DNA of 64,000 nt from Bradyrhizobium ontarionense (lineage in GTDB: Bacteria; Pseudomonadota; Alphaproteobacteria; Rhizobiales; Xanthobacteraceae): assembly GCF_021088345.1 (NCBI RefSeq), contig NZ_CP088156.1, positions 6,448,001 through 6,512,000 of the forward strand. Reading direction: 5' to 3'. The number at the start of each line of letters is the position of its first letter. Position 1 is the first letter of the stretch. Shown here in pieces: positions 18,220-27,479 of this stretch. The notes beneath the pieces were generated by a model, which saw only the letters and a list, made by a program, of their open reading frames with translations, made no database searches and had not been told where the DNA came from. A program made the translations under genes and the position numbers.

Positions 18220-19500
18220 ATGACGAGTGATGTTCTCCGCCCTCTCGGCGGATTCGATCCTGCCAAGCTGGCCATGGTTGGCTTCGCTCTCCGTGACTTC
18301 GTCGATCGCGGTGAGCTCGCAGGGATCGTGGTGCTGACTTCGCGGGGTGGCGAGATCGTTCAGAGCGAGGCGATCGGCTGGAGCGATCTCGAGACAACGA
18401 CGCCGATGCGCTCCGACACCCTGTTCCGCATCGCCTCCATGACCAAGCCGATCACCTCGGTGGCCGCGCTGATGCTGGTCGAGCAAGGCAGGATGACCCT
18501 GGAGGACCCGATCTCGCGCTGGATTCCGGAGCTCGCCGAGGTCAGCGTGCTGCGCGACGCCGCAGGGCCACTCGACGACACGGTGCCCGCGCTGCGCGCG
18601 ATCACCATCGAGGATCTGCTCACGCATCGCTCAGGGCTCGCCTACGCCTTCTTCTCGGAAGGCCTGCTGAAGGGCGCCTATGAGGCGGCGCTTGGCGACC
18701 CCGCGATGAACCGGTCAACGCCGGACGCGTGGCTGGCCGCGCTCGGCACGCTGCCGCTGGCCTACCAGCCGGGGGAGCGGTTCCATTACGGTCATTCGAC
18801 GGACGTGCTGGGCTTCCTGATCGGCCGGGTCGAGGACAAGCCGTTCCGGCAGGTCCTGCAGGAGCGGATCTTCACGCCGCTCGGCATGACCGACACCGAC
18901 TTCTGGCTTCCGCACGACAAGCGCAGCAGGCTCGCGAGCCTGTACAGATATGACGAGGCGGCAGGACGGCTCGCGAAGGTCCAGCCTGAGATGTATGACG
19001 CGCCACCGGCCTATACGCCGGGTGGTGGCGGGCTGATCTCATCCGCCCCCGACTATCATCGGTTCGCGCGCATGCTGCTCGAAGAGGGCATCCTCGATGG
19101 CGTCCGATTGCTTCGACCCGAGACCGTCCGGCTGATGCGGACGAACCGGCTCACCGACGAACAACGCAGGGTGCCCTTTGCCGGCATGCCGCTTTGGCAG
19201 AAATCCGGCTTCGGGCTCGGTCTCTCGATAGCGGAGGATCCGGTCGACAACCCTTATGCTTGTGGTGCCCCTGGCTCGATCACCTGGCCGGGCATCTTTG
19301 GAACCTGGTGGCAGGCCGACCCTGTCAACGACGTGATCATGATTTACCTGATCCAGCATCAAGTGCCGGTTTCGGCAGGTTCAGGAGCAACAATCGCGAC
19401 CGGCCGCGGCGCCGCTGGCCGCCGCGCACTGCCCATGTACCAAGCTGGAACTTATGCGGCGCTGCGGCACAGGGCCGCGTGCGCAGAGGGCGAGGCATGA
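18220..19500 (+). CDS. Serine hydrolase of the class C beta-lactamase / esterase family
   Basis: A 426-residue protein, starting at 18220 or one codon earlier. The nucleophile motif S-x-x-K is seen in FRIASMTKPITS (about residues 71-75) and the second motif as HYGHSTDVLG, where Tyr-x-His replaces the Tyr-x-Asn of true beta-lactamases. The late PGGGGLISSAPDYHRFARM is typical of EstB-like esterases and 6-aminohexanoate hydrolases. No signal peptide. It is embedded between two ABC binding-protein genes on the same strand, so it may hydrolyse an ester or lactone taken up by the transporter. Antibiotic resistance is not indicated. Confidence 0.85.
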   Translation: MTSDVLRPLGGFDPAKLAMVGFALRDFVDRGELAGIVVLTSRGGEIVQSEAIGWSDLETTTPMRSDTLFRIASMTKPITSVAALMLVEQGRMTLEDPISRWIPELAEVSVLRDAAGPLDDTVPALRAITIEDLLTHRSGLAYAFFSEGLLKGAYEAALGDPAMNRSTPDAWLAALGTLPLAYQPGERFHYGHSTDVLGFLIGRVEDKPFRQVLQERIFTPLGMTDTDFWLPHDKRSRLASLYRYDEAAGRLAKVQPEMYDAPPAYTPGGGGLISSAPDYHRFARMLLEEGILDGVRLLRPETVRLMRTNRLTDEQRRVPFAGMPLWQKSGFGLGLSIAEDPVDNPYACGAPGSITWPGIFGTWWQADPVNDVIMIYLIQHQVPVSAGSGATIATGRGAAGRRALPMYQAGTYAALRHRAACAEGEA

Positions 19501-19761
19501 GCGGACGGCGACTTGCCATTGGCGGATGTCGTGTCAGCTTGACAGCGCGGGAGAACGTGTGTGGATTCCCCGCGCATTTTCCTCCTCGTGAAACTGATAG
19601 GCAGCGGCCGGCCATGTGTTTCACATTTCGCGGCAGCTTCGGCTGCATTCATGCCACGCTGATCTTGTCATCCGGGTTCTATTCTGCTCAGTGCTTCTTC
19701 AAATGCGCCAGCATGCGCGTCCAACGATCGACCGAAGTCGACAGCCAGTGAGGAAACCAAT

Positions 19762-20994
19762 ATGCGCAAGTTAACTCTAGCCATCGCCCTGATCGTCCCG
19801 ATGTTCGGTCAGGTTGCGGCGGCCGAGGACACCGTCAAGATCGGATATATCGATCCGCTGTCCGGAGGCGGAGCCAGCATCGGCGAGGGCGGCCTGAAGA
19901 CGTTCCAGTATCTGGCCGACGAGCTCAATGCCAAGGGCGGCATCCTCGGCCACAAGGTCGAGATCGTGCCGTTCGACAACAAGACCAATCCACAGGAAAC
20001 CCTGGTGCAGGCGCAGAAGGCGATCGACGCCGGCGTTCGCTTCATCACGCAAGGCAATGGATCGTCCGTCGGTCTGGCCCTGGAGGATTTCGTCAACAAG
20101 AACAACACGCGCAACCCCGGCAAGGAAGTGCTCTACTTCAACTATGCCGCGGTCGATCCGAGCATGACCAACGAGAAGTGCAGCTACTGGCATTTCCGCT
20201 GGGACGCCAGCTCGGAAATCAAGATGGAGGCGTTGACCAACTACCTCAAGGACATCGCTTCGATCAAGAAGGTGTACCTGATCAATCAGGATTACTCGTT
20301 TGGCCAGTCGGTGCGGAGCGATGCGCGCAAGATGCTGGCAGCCAAGCGGCCCGACGTCGAGATCGTCGGTGACGAGCTGCACCCGCTGCTGAAGATCACG
20401 GATTTCTCGCCCTATATCGCCAAGATCAAGGCATCCGGCGCCGACAGTGTCATCACCGGCAATTGGGGCCAGGATATCGCGCTGCTGCTCAAGGCCGCCG
20501 CGGACGCCGGCCTGAAGGTCAATTGGTATACCTACTACGCTGGCGGCGCCGGCGGCCCGACCGCGATCAAGCAGACCGGTCTCGATCACCAGGTTTTCCA
20601 GCTGACCGAGGGCTTTGCCAACACAGGCCATCAGGCCGCGATGGATTACGAGAAGGCCTTCCGTGCCAAGGCGAACATGTCGCTCTGGTATCCGCGTGCG
20701 GTGAACGAGATGCGCATGTTCAAGATTGCCGCCGAAAAGGCCAACTCCATCGACCCGGTGAAGGTTGCCGCCGCACTCGAGGATCTGAAATTCGACGTCC
20801 TCGATGGCGGCACAGGCCTCATGCGCAAGGATGACCATCAGTTCTTCCAGCCGATCTACATTTCGTCTTTCGGCAAGCTCGCCGCGAACGAACCGTTCGA
20901 CGAGGAGAACACCGGTTGGGGCTGGCATCTGGTTTCCAGGGTCGATACGCCGCAGGCCATGGTTTCCACGACCTGCAAGATGGCACGGCCGTAA
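19762..20994 (+). CDS. ABC transporter periplasmic substrate-binding protein, branched-chain amino-acid type (second copy)
   Basis: A 410-residue binding protein with signal peptide (MRKLTLAIALIVPMFGQVAAA, cleavage near residue 21) and the two-lobed Leu-binding fold (VKIGYIDPLSGGGASIGEGG; Cys in NEKCSYWHFRW and near the C-terminus TTCKM). Only distantly similar to the copy at 16862. The space before it (19501-19761) has no gene. It is followed by a perfect 16-bp inverted repeat and then LivHMGF, so it is the dedicated partner of that permease; the first copy may share it. Confidence 0.92.
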   Translation: MRKLTLAIALIVPMFGQVAAAEDTVKIGYIDPLSGGGASIGEGGLKTFQYLADELNAKGGILGHKVEIVPFDNKTNPQETLVQAQKAIDAGVRFITQGNGSSVGLALEDFVNKNNTRNPGKEVLYFNYAAVDPSMTNEKCSYWHFRWDASSEIKMEALTNYLKDIASIKKVYLINQDYSFGQSVRSDARKMLAAKRPDVEIVGDELHPLLKITDFSPYIAKIKASGADSVITGNWGQDIALLLKAAADAGLKVNWYTYYAGGAGGPTAIKQTGLDHQVFQLTEGFANTGHQAAMDYEKAFRAKANMSLWYPRAVNEMRMFKIAAEKANSIDPVKVAAALEDLKFDVLDGGTGLMRKDDHQFFQPIYISSFGKLAANEPFDEENTGWGWHLVSRVDTPQAMVSTTCKMARP

Positions 20995-21002
20995 ATCGTC
21001 CA

Positions 21003-21042
21003 CGCCGCCTTGCCGCGGCGCGTTGGCCGCGGCAAGGCGGCG
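21003..21042 (+). terminator. Perfect 16-bp inverted repeat between binding protein and permease genes
   Basis: CGCCGCCTTGCCGCGG at 21003-21018, 8-base loop, and its exact complement at 21027-21042. It begins 9 bases after the binding-protein stop and no T-run follows. Such hairpins commonly protect the binding-protein mRNA and lower expression of the downstream permease genes. Confidence 0.7.
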
Positions 21043-21106
21043 TCCGGGCGTCTTGACGGCCTGGACGGCGCCGCGGGTCTTGAGACCACCGATTCACGAG
21101 TGTGCT

Positions 21107-22054
21107 GTGCTTGATCTCATTGTCATATCGACCCTGAACGGTGTGCTGTTCGGCATGCTGCTGTTCCTGTTGTCGAGCGGTCTGACAGTCATCTTCTCGA
21201 TGATGGGCGTGCTCAACTTCGCCCATGCGAGCTTCTATATGCTCGGCGCCTTCTTCGGCTTTCAGCTGACGAAGTGGATCGGCTTCTGGCCGGCGCTGGT
21301 GCTCGCGCCGCTCCTGGTGGGCGCCATCGGAATGGCCGTCGAGCGCTATGGCCTGCGCAATACGCATCGACACGGCCATGTTGCCGAACTGCTGCTGACC
21401 TTCGGACTTGCATTTGCGATCGAGGAGATCGTGTCGATGATCTGGGGCCGGAGCCCGGTCGACTATCGCGTGCCGGCGTTGCTCGACTTTCCGGCCTTCA
21501 CCGTGTTTTCGACCAATTATCCAGCCTACAAGATCTTCATGCTGGCCGTGTCGATCGTGATTTTCGTGGTGCTGCTGATCGTGCTCAGGCGCACCCGGGT
21601 CGGCCTCATCGTGCAGGCGGCGTTGACCCATCCCCATATGGTGGGGCATCTCGGTCACAATGTCGGGCGGGTGTTCATGGCCGTGTTCGGCGTCGGCAGC
21701 GCGCTGGCGGGCCTTGCCGGCGTGATTGCCGGCCCCGCCTTGGTGACGCAGTCCGACATGGCGGCGTCGCTCGGGCCCATCCTGTTCGTGGTCATCGTAT
21801 TCGGCGGCCTCGGCTCCCTGCCTGGGGCCTTCATCGCCTCGCTGGTCATCGGGCTGGTGCAGACCTTTGCGGTCGCGATCAACGGCTCGCTGGCGAGCGC
21901 GTTCGGTCCGCTCGATCCGGCGGCGGGACCATCGGTGCTCGGCGACATCTGGAACGTCTCGGTCGCCCAGGTCGCACCGATCATTCCTTATCTGCTGCTG
22001 GTCGTCGTTCTGATCGTGCGCCCCGTCGGCCTGATGGGGACGCGCGAGTCATGA
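21107..22054 (+). CDS. livH: Branched-chain-type ABC transporter permease LivH
   Basis: An inner-membrane permease of 315 residues with about eight hydrophobic helices (LNGVLFGMLLFLLSSGLTVIF at the start; VLNFAHASFYMLGAFFG; LAGLAGVIAGPAL). The cytoplasmic coupling loop includes LPGAFIASLVIGLVQ. The open frame extends upstream antisense to nothing useful; I take GTG at 21107 because the family N-terminus starts there. Its stop overlaps the start of livM by four bases (ATGA). Pairs with LivM to form the channel. Confidence 0.9.
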   Translation: MLDLIVISTLNGVLFGMLLFLLSSGLTVIFSMMGVLNFAHASFYMLGAFFGFQLTKWIGFWPALVLAPLLVGAIGMAVERYGLRNTHRHGHVAELLLTFGLAFAIEEIVSMIWGRSPVDYRVPALLDFPAFTVFSTNYPAYKIFMLAVSIVIFVVLLIVLRRTRVGLIVQAALTHPHMVGHLGHNVGRVFMAVFGVGSALAGLAGVIAGPALVTQSDMAASLGPILFVVIVFGGLGSLPGAFIASLVIGLVQTFAVAINGSLASAFGPLDPAAGPSVLGDIWNVSVAQVAPIIPYLLLVVVLIVRPVGLMGTRES

Positions 22055-23349
22055 CCGCAGCAACGAGTTCGACGCCGAGCGTCTCGGCGAAGCCCGCGGG
22101 CGAGCACCTGCGCTTCTACGCCGTCTGGCTGATCGGCGTCATCGTCCTGATCGTGCTGCCGCTGCTGTTTCCGTCGGGCGGCTCGCTGACGACCTTCAGC
22201 CTGATCGGGATCGCGATCGTGTTCGCGCTCTCGTACAACATCCTGCTGGGCCAGACCGGGCTGCTGTCGTTCGGTCACGCCGTTCAATACGGCCTCGGCG
22301 GCTTCGCCGCGTGCCATATGATGAATGCGGTCGTCTCTCACAGTTTGCCGATTCCGCTCCCGTTCATCCCGCTGTTCGGCGGCCTCGGTGGCCTCGCTTT
22401 CGCGATCATCATCGGGTGGGTCATGACCAAGCGCGCCGGCACGGTGTTCGCGATGATCTCGCTTGGTATCGGCGAGCTGGTGGCATCATCGTCGCTGATC
22501 CTGCGCTCGGTATTCGGCGGCGAAGCCGGCATCACCACGGACCGCACCGCATTGCCGCGCATGTTCGGCTGGACGTTCGGGCCGCAGCTCCAAGTCTACT
22601 ATCTGATCGCATTCTGGCTGGTGATCTCAGCCATCGCGATGTACGCGCTGACCCGGACTCCGCTCGGACGGATCAGCAACGCCGTCCGCGACAACCCTGA
22701 GCGCGTGCAGTTCATCGGCTATGATCCCCACGTCGTCCGCTACCTCGCGTTTTGCTTTGCCGGGTTCTTCGCCGGCATCGCCGGCGGACTGGCGGCGATC
22801 AGTTTCGAGATTGCAAACTCTGCCTATCTGGGGGCGATACAGTCCGGCCTCGTGCTGTTCGCGACCTTCATCGGTGGCACCGCCTACTTCTTCGGACCGA
22901 TCCTCGGCGCGGCCCTGGTGACGTATCTGCAGCTCGGACTGACCAACGTCACCAGCGTGTGGCAGCTCTATTTCGGCATCATCTTCATCGGCATCGTGAT
23001 GTTCGCGCCCGGCGGCATCGCCGGAATCCTGATGATGCACAGGCCGCTGGCGCGCGCTGGAACATTGTGGTCCGTGCTTCCGTCCTATCTCGTCGCAATC
23101 GTGCCGACCGCGGCGCTCGTCTGCGGCGTCATCCTGACCATCGAGACGATCGCGCGCTATCCCGGGGGGGAGAGCAACCCCATCAACCTGTTTGGCATCG
23201 CCTTCAATCCGACATCGCCGGCGACGTGGATCACCGCTGCGGTTCTCCTTTCCGGCGGCTTCGTCGTCGCGCGACTGACCTGGCAGCGCATCGCCCAGGC
23301 GTGGGATCGCGCCGCCAGTGCCGCGCGTGAGCGGGAGGATCAGGCATGA
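22051..23349 (+). CDS. livM: Branched-chain-type ABC transporter permease LivM
   Basis: A 432-residue second permease subunit. Seen: the opening cluster of helices (residues about 20-60), SYNILLGQTGLLSFGHAVQYG (the LivM signature), then the conserved SNAVRDNPERVQFIGYDP loop and GLAAISFEIANS. The C-terminus is longer than usual, with extra hydrophobic segments at about 350-375 and 400-420. ATGA overlaps join it to livH before and livG after. Together with LivH it forms the transmembrane pore. Confidence 0.92.
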   Translation: MTAATSSTPSVSAKPAGEHLRFYAVWLIGVIVLIVLPLLFPSGGSLTTFSLIGIAIVFALSYNILLGQTGLLSFGHAVQYGLGGFAACHMMNAVVSHSLPIPLPFIPLFGGLGGLAFAIIIGWVMTKRAGTVFAMISLGIGELVASSSLILRSVFGGEAGITTDRTALPRMFGWTFGPQLQVYYLIAFWLVISAIAMYALTRTPLGRISNAVRDNPERVQFIGYDPHVVRYLAFCFAGFFAGIAGGLAAISFEIANSAYLGAIQSGLVLFATFIGGTAYFFGPILGAALVTYLQLGLTNVTSVWQLYFGIIFIGIVMFAPGGIAGILMMHRPLARAGTLWSVLPSYLVAIVPTAALVCGVILTIETIARYPGGESNPINLFGIAFNPTSPATWITAAVLLSGGFVVARLTWQRIAQAWDRAASAAREREDQA

Positions 23350-24095
23350 CCGCAGCCATCGAAGTCCGCGCCGTCGAAAAGCGCTTTGGCAATATCGGTA
23401 TCATCCACGACCTCAACCTCAGTGTTGCGCAAGGCGAGCGACATGCCATCATCGGCCCGAATGGCGCCGGCAAGTCCACCACGTTCAACCTGATCAGCGG
23501 CCATATCAGGCCGACCTCGGGCGAGGTGAGGTTGAACGGGAACGTGATCTCCGGCCTGCAACCGTTCGAGATCAACCGGCGTGGCCTGTCGCGCTCGTTC
23601 CAGGTCACCAACGTGTTCGCCCGCATGACCGTATGGGAGAATGTTCGTTGTGCGGTGCTGTGGGCGACCGGGCACCGCTACGCGTTCTGGAAGAACGTGG
23701 ACAGCCTGCCCGAGGTGCGCGAGCGCACCGCGCATATTCTCGAGGATATCCATCTGACCCACCGACGCGACGTTCCGGCGGGCCTGTTGACCTATGCCGA
23801 GCAGCGCGAGCTGGAGATCGGCATCACCATCGCGAGCGGCGCCACGGTCATCATGCTCGACGAGCCGACCGCAGGGATGAGCCACGCCGAGACCGAGCGC
23901 GCGGTGTCCCTGATCCGGCGGCTGACCGAGGGCAGAACGCTCGTCATCGTCGAGCACGATATGAGCGTCGTGTTCGGCCTGGCGGATCGCATCTCGGTGC
24001 TGGTCTACGGACGCATCATTGCGTCTGGTACGCCTGAGGAGATCCGGCGGGATCCCAAGGTGAAAGAAGCCTATCTCGGCCAGGAAGCGCACTGA
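23346..24095 (+). CDS. livG: Branched-chain-type ABC transporter ATP-binding protein LivG
   Basis: A 249-residue ATPase. Walker A GPNGAGKST at about 38-46, Q-loop in LSRSFQVTNVFARMTVWENV, a LivG-type signature replaced by LTYAEQRELEIGITIA (in place of canonical LSGGQ, as usual in this family), Walker B ATVIMLDEPTAGMSHAE and the switch His in IVEHDMSVVF. Overlaps livM (ATGA) and livF (TGATG). Drives the LivHM channel. Confidence 0.93.
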   Translation: MTAAIEVRAVEKRFGNIGIIHDLNLSVAQGERHAIIGPNGAGKSTTFNLISGHIRPTSGEVRLNGNVISGLQPFEINRRGLSRSFQVTNVFARMTVWENVRCAVLWATGHRYAFWKNVDSLPEVRERTAHILEDIHLTHRRDVPAGLLTYAEQRELEIGITIASGATVIMLDEPTAGMSHAETERAVSLIRRLTEGRTLVIVEHDMSVVFGLADRISVLVYGRIIASGTPEEIRRDPKVKEAYLGQEAH

Positions 24096-24790
24096 TGCTT
24101 GAGGTCAGGAATCTTCACGCCTACTACGGCAAGAGCCACATTCTTCAGGGCGTCGATCTCGATGTCGCCGCCGGCGAAGTCGTGAGTCTGCTGGGCCGCA
24201 ATGGCGTCGGCCGTTCCACGACGGTCAAGGCGATCATGGGGGAAGTCCATCCGCAGGGCACCATCCGCTTCAAGGGCAAGGACATTGCGGGTCTCCCCAG
24301 TTACCAGATCGCGCGCCTCGGCCTCGGCTACGTTCCCGAGCATCGCGACATTTTTCCGAGCTTGACCGTCCGGCAAAATCTCCTGCTCGGGATCAAGGAT
24401 ACGCGTCGTCCGGGCAAGTGGCGGCTTCAGGACATGCTCGATATGTTTCCCAATCTCGCCGCGCGTGCCGATACGCCCGCAGGCGTGCTTTCCGGAGGCG
24501 AGAAGCAGATGCTCACGACCTGCCGCACGCTGATGGGCGATCCCGACCTCATCATGATTGATGAGCCGACGGAAGGTCTCGCGCCGCTGATCGTGCAGCA
24601 AGTGGGGGATCTCATCGCACGCATCTCGCAAGCCGGCGTCGCAATTCTGCTCGTCGAGCAGAAGCTGTCGATCGCGATGCGGATCTCGAAACGTGTCTAC
24701 ATCATGGGGCACGGTCGCGTGGTGTTCGAGGGCACGCCGGATCAGCTCAAGGCGAATGCCGCGGTACGGCAAGAGTGGCTCGAGGTCTGA
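24095..24790 (+). CDS. livF: Branched-chain-type ABC transporter ATP-binding protein LivF, Walker A with Arg
   Basis: A 231-residue ATPase completing the Liv transporter. The signature LSGGEKQM, Walker B DLIMIDEPTEGLAP and the switch segment LLVEQKLS are normal. The Walker A reads GRNGVGRST: the usual catalytic Lys is Arg (codon cgt), so its ATP hydrolysis may be weak or it may be mainly structural, unless this variant is general in its subfamily. Starts inside the stop of livG. Last gene of the operon. Confidence 0.92.
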   Translation: MLEVRNLHAYYGKSHILQGVDLDVAAGEVVSLLGRNGVGRSTTVKAIMGEVHPQGTIRFKGKDIAGLPSYQIARLGLGYVPEHRDIFPSLTVRQNLLLGIKDTRRPGKWRLQDMLDMFPNLAARADTPAGVLSGGEKQMLTTCRTLMGDPDLIMIDEPTEGLAPLIVQQVGDLIARISQAGVAILLVEQKLSIAMRISKRVYIMGHGRVVFEGTPDQLKANAAVRQEWLEV

Positions 24791-25348
24791 CGATTGAGGT
24801 TGCCGTGCGGTGAGTGTACGTCTGAACTTGGCGGTGCCCTTGTGAGCCGCTCCGCAGACGGGACAGTCTAGCGTCTGCGCAGATCCGACGGACTATGCCG
24901 AATTTCCGTTGGGACGCCGTACTGAAGTGCGATGAGGCCCCGTTGTTCTTTGGGGGCGCACATCAAGACCATGGGGGTCATGAAGCCGTAGGCTCCTCCG
25001 CGGTCGTACGGGCTCTTGTCGGATCGGATCCTGGTTTCAAGGCAGGCTCGTGGAAGAGTTTTCCGCGCTGGAGGCGACCGAGGAAAAGATCATGTACGCC
25101 GCTATCCACTGATCATCGGCGCGCGGGCATCAATCGAAGAGGGTCGTTGGTTCAGAGGCCCGATCTGGTGCTGTCCTGCTCGGGTCGGCGCAAGGCCAGT
25201 TGCATCCGCGATGGACTGTGGAGGCGCGGGTCCGACGAACGCTCGGTTCTATCGTGCATTCATCCGTCCTTGAGAGAAGCTATCGCGCGTCCGGTGCGGT
25301 CGACGTGGCGTTTTTCCCAATGATGCCGAACGCGGGCTGATCGCGTGC
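24791..25348. other. Gene-free stretch, possibly with gene debris
   Basis: About 560 bases between convergent units. A short natural-looking peptide (RLVEEFSALEATEEKIMYAA, ends at a stop near 25112) appears in one frame without a start, which may be the tail of a decayed gene. No intact gene or RNA seen. Confidence 0.35.
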
Positions 25349-26161
25349 TCACTTCAGCGCAGGAAACAGTACGGCAAACCGGGCGCCCTGTCCGTCGGCG
25401 CCACGGCTGATCTGCAACTCACCGCCAATCTGGCTGGTGAAGGATCGAATGATTTTCATGCCGAGTCCTTTGCTTGCGCTGGGGTCGAACCCCTCGGGCA
25501 ACGCCGGGCCACCGTTGGCAACCGAAAGCGCGTAGCCATGTTTCGGATCCGGCTCCAGCCTGACAGCGATCCGGCCTTTGCCGTACTTTGCCGCGTTCGT
25601 GACCAATTCGCTGGCGATGAAGCCGAGCGGAATGGCGGTAGTGGCCGGCAAATCGATTTCACTGCCTTCGACGCTGATCTTCGCCGGTGAATCGTCCGAG
25701 GACGACATCGCCGAGAAATCGAGACAGAAGTCTTCAAGGAATTTCTTGAAGGCTATTGTTCGCGCAGCTTTGGAGGAAGTAAGACGACGGTGGATTCGCG
25801 CAATCATGGAAACGCGATTGGCCGCCGCGGCCAATTGTGAGGCCGCTTCCGGATTTGCTGAAGTCCTACTTTGCAGTGAAAGAAGGCTGATGGTCATCTG
25901 GAGATCGTTCAACAACCGATGATTGGATTCCTCTTTCAATAGTTCTTGTCTGCGGATCAGTTCGTCCTTTTGAAGAAGCAGCGCCTCGCTCTTCGCAAGC
26001 GTTTTTCGCAATTGAAGCTCTCTGAGCCGGTAATCCGTCAGCTCCGCAGCGGGCAGATCTTGATCGGGGGTCCGAAAGATCACGCCCGGAGGGAGGTCGG
26101 AACCGCCTGACGAACGTTCGTCGATCATGATGTCAGTCTCTGTGAGAGGCTCTTGCGTCAC
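25349..26161 (-). CDS. Sensor-less HisKA_2-type histidine kinase
   Basis: A cytoplasmic protein of 270 residues. The disordered N-terminus is followed by a coiled coil (about 45-95, LRELQLRKTLAKSEALLLQKDELIRR in two parts) leading into the phospho-helix with the probable His in KEESNHRLLNDLQM. The ATPase domain has the N box SELVTNAAKYGKG and a G-box KGLGMKII. It lacks the W-x-E of HWE kinases, so it belongs to the related HisKA_2 group. No input domain is visible; a receiver or scaffold partner may regulate it. Convergent with livF, not in an operon. Confidence 0.85.
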   Translation of the reverse strand: MTQEPLTETDIMIDERSSGGSDLPPGVIFRTPDQDLPAAELTDYRLRELQLRKTLAKSEALLLQKDELIRRQELLKEESNHRLLNDLQMTISLLSLQSRTSANPEAASQLAAAANRVSMIARIHRRLTSSKAARTIAFKKFLEDFCLDFSAMSSSDDSPAKISVEGSEIDLPATTAIPLGFIASELVTNAAKYGKGRIAVRLEPDPKHGYALSVANGGPALPEGFDPSASKGLGMKIIRSFTSQIGGELQISRGADGQGARFAVLFPALK

Positions 26162-26343
26162 TCAACTACAGCGTGAAACTAGAGCCGCAAAAAGAAAGCC
26201 AGATTGACCCAAATCAACTACGTCCGGTATCCGACATTATGTTTTCGTGATTCGAAAAATGGTCGCGGCTCGAGCGCAATTTCGATTGAAGTTCGAGCGG
26301 CTGATTTCCCAGGAAGCAGATCCGCGACGATATGCCCGCCATT

Positions 26344-27102
26344 TCATCGCGGCGCTTGCGCGTGGCCGAGCCAGTACCACAGGCCGAAGATCCATTTCGC
26401 GCCGAGGATGGTCTCCCAGACTGCCGTCAGCTCCACCGCCAGCACAACGACGCTCGCCAGTAGCGCTATCGAAAGCAGCAGCCCGTCCTCCTCGAGATAA
26501 GCCAGCGAGATCAGCGCGATCACGAGGGCGGGGACGACGTTGCTCAGGGGGACCGGTGTGAAGAGCAGGGTGATGTTCAGCAGCACGACGACGGCGCCGA
26601 CGAGGCGCTTGGTCGCATCGAACGGGGTCGGCCAGCGCGGATGAATGAGTTTCTCAAGATACTTCAGCGTGGGCACAGCCCGCTGCACCAGCGCGGCAAG
26701 GTGCTGCGTCGGCAATGGACGAGCGGCGATGCGGCGCGGGAACACCGGCATGTCCTGGCCCAGGATCATCTGGAATGCGGGAATCATGAGTAGCAGGCCC
26801 GCGACGATCGAGACGCCGGGGGCAATAGCGACCACAGCGAGCAGCAGCATGATGAGGCCGAAGGAGCGCTTGTGCATGCGGCTCATCAGCCAGCCCAGGG
26901 TAAAGTGATCCTTCGGCGCCTCGTCGTGCAGTCGTTGCAGCAGGACCGAGGCGGGGACAAACGCTGTTGCGTCGGCGGGGAGCGTCAGCTTCAGGTTGGG
27001 TCTCCTCTCTTCCTCGACGTCAGGGCCGACAGCAATGGAGTGAATCAATGAGCGCCTCTGCGCGTGCAGACGCGCCAGAGGCAATCTCAAAGCGCGCCCC
27101 AT
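26344..27102 (-). CDS. ExoD-family membrane protein
   Basis: A 252-residue product with about four membrane helices (around 95-130 and 170-235). The motif DHFTLGWLMSRMHKRSFGL and the SIVAGLLLMIPAFQMILG region match the ExoD family, named for a Sinorhizobium gene needed for exopolysaccharide and alkali tolerance; the molecular function is not settled. The ATG at 27102 gives an unusually basic leader, and a TTG at 27048 may be the true start. Alone on its strand, upstream of nothing in the same operon except possibly the DUF3309 gene 55 bp before it. Confidence 0.85.
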   Translation of the reverse strand: MGRALRLPLARLHAQRRSLIHSIAVGPDVEEERRPNLKLTLPADATAFVPASVLLQRLHDEAPKDHFTLGWLMSRMHKRSFGLIMLLLAVVAIAPGVSIVAGLLLMIPAFQMILGQDMPVFPRRIAARPLPTQHLAALVQRAVPTLKYLEKLIHPRWPTPFDATKRLVGAVVVLLNITLLFTPVPLSNVVPALVIALISLAYLEEDGLLLSIALLASVVVLAVELTAVWETILGAKWIFGLWYWLGHAQAPR

Positions 27103-27156
27103 GGAATGAGCGGCATTTCAAGCCGGCTCATCAGTTGCTCGCCGGCTGGCGCTTGG

Positions 27157-27321
27157 TCAAAGTTTGCCAAGCAGGAGCAAGATCAGCAGAATGACGATCA
27201 CCAAGCCAAGACCACCACCGCCGTAGTAGCCAGTCCCGTAAAACGGACCGCCACCGATCCCGCTGAAGCCGCCCAGCAGCGCGATCACTAGAATAATCAG
27301 AATGATGGTCCAAATTGACAT
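27157..27321 (-). CDS. DUF3309-family small membrane protein
   Basis: A 54-residue hydrophobic product read directly from the minus strand: MSIWTIILIILVIALLGG, a Gly/Tyr-rich middle (GIGGGPFYGTGYYGGGG) and a second helix ending in LLILLLLGKL. This helix, Gly/Tyr turn, helix layout is the DUF3309 family, widespread in rhizobia and usually found near stress genes. A GGGAGAGAG site precedes the ATG. Its function is unknown; it probably sits in the inner membrane. Confidence 0.8.
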   Translation of the reverse strand: MSIWTIILIILVIALLGGFSGIGGGPFYGTGYYGGGGLGLVIVILLILLLLGKL

Positions 27322-27479
27322 TGCACTCTCTCCCTTTGCGTTTTTGCCGCGAGGTCATTGTCTGGAATAGCCCGAGGCGATCCCAGGCAAGTTCCCAATG
27401 AGGAACTCATCTTGCAGCGAAGATGGCCGAGTTTTGTTGACTCAAGTCAAGGATGTGGGTGCTCGAAACGGCAACCGCG

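Noticed and set aside
19264..19279. GGTGCCCCTGGC-like match to the att core
   Set aside because: It lies inside the serine hydrolase coding sequence, with a short imperfect match and no integrase scar; chance.
24895..25323. 142-codon plus-strand frame
   Set aside because: No motif, no ribosome site, and the composition shifts along it; at best debris of a decayed gene.
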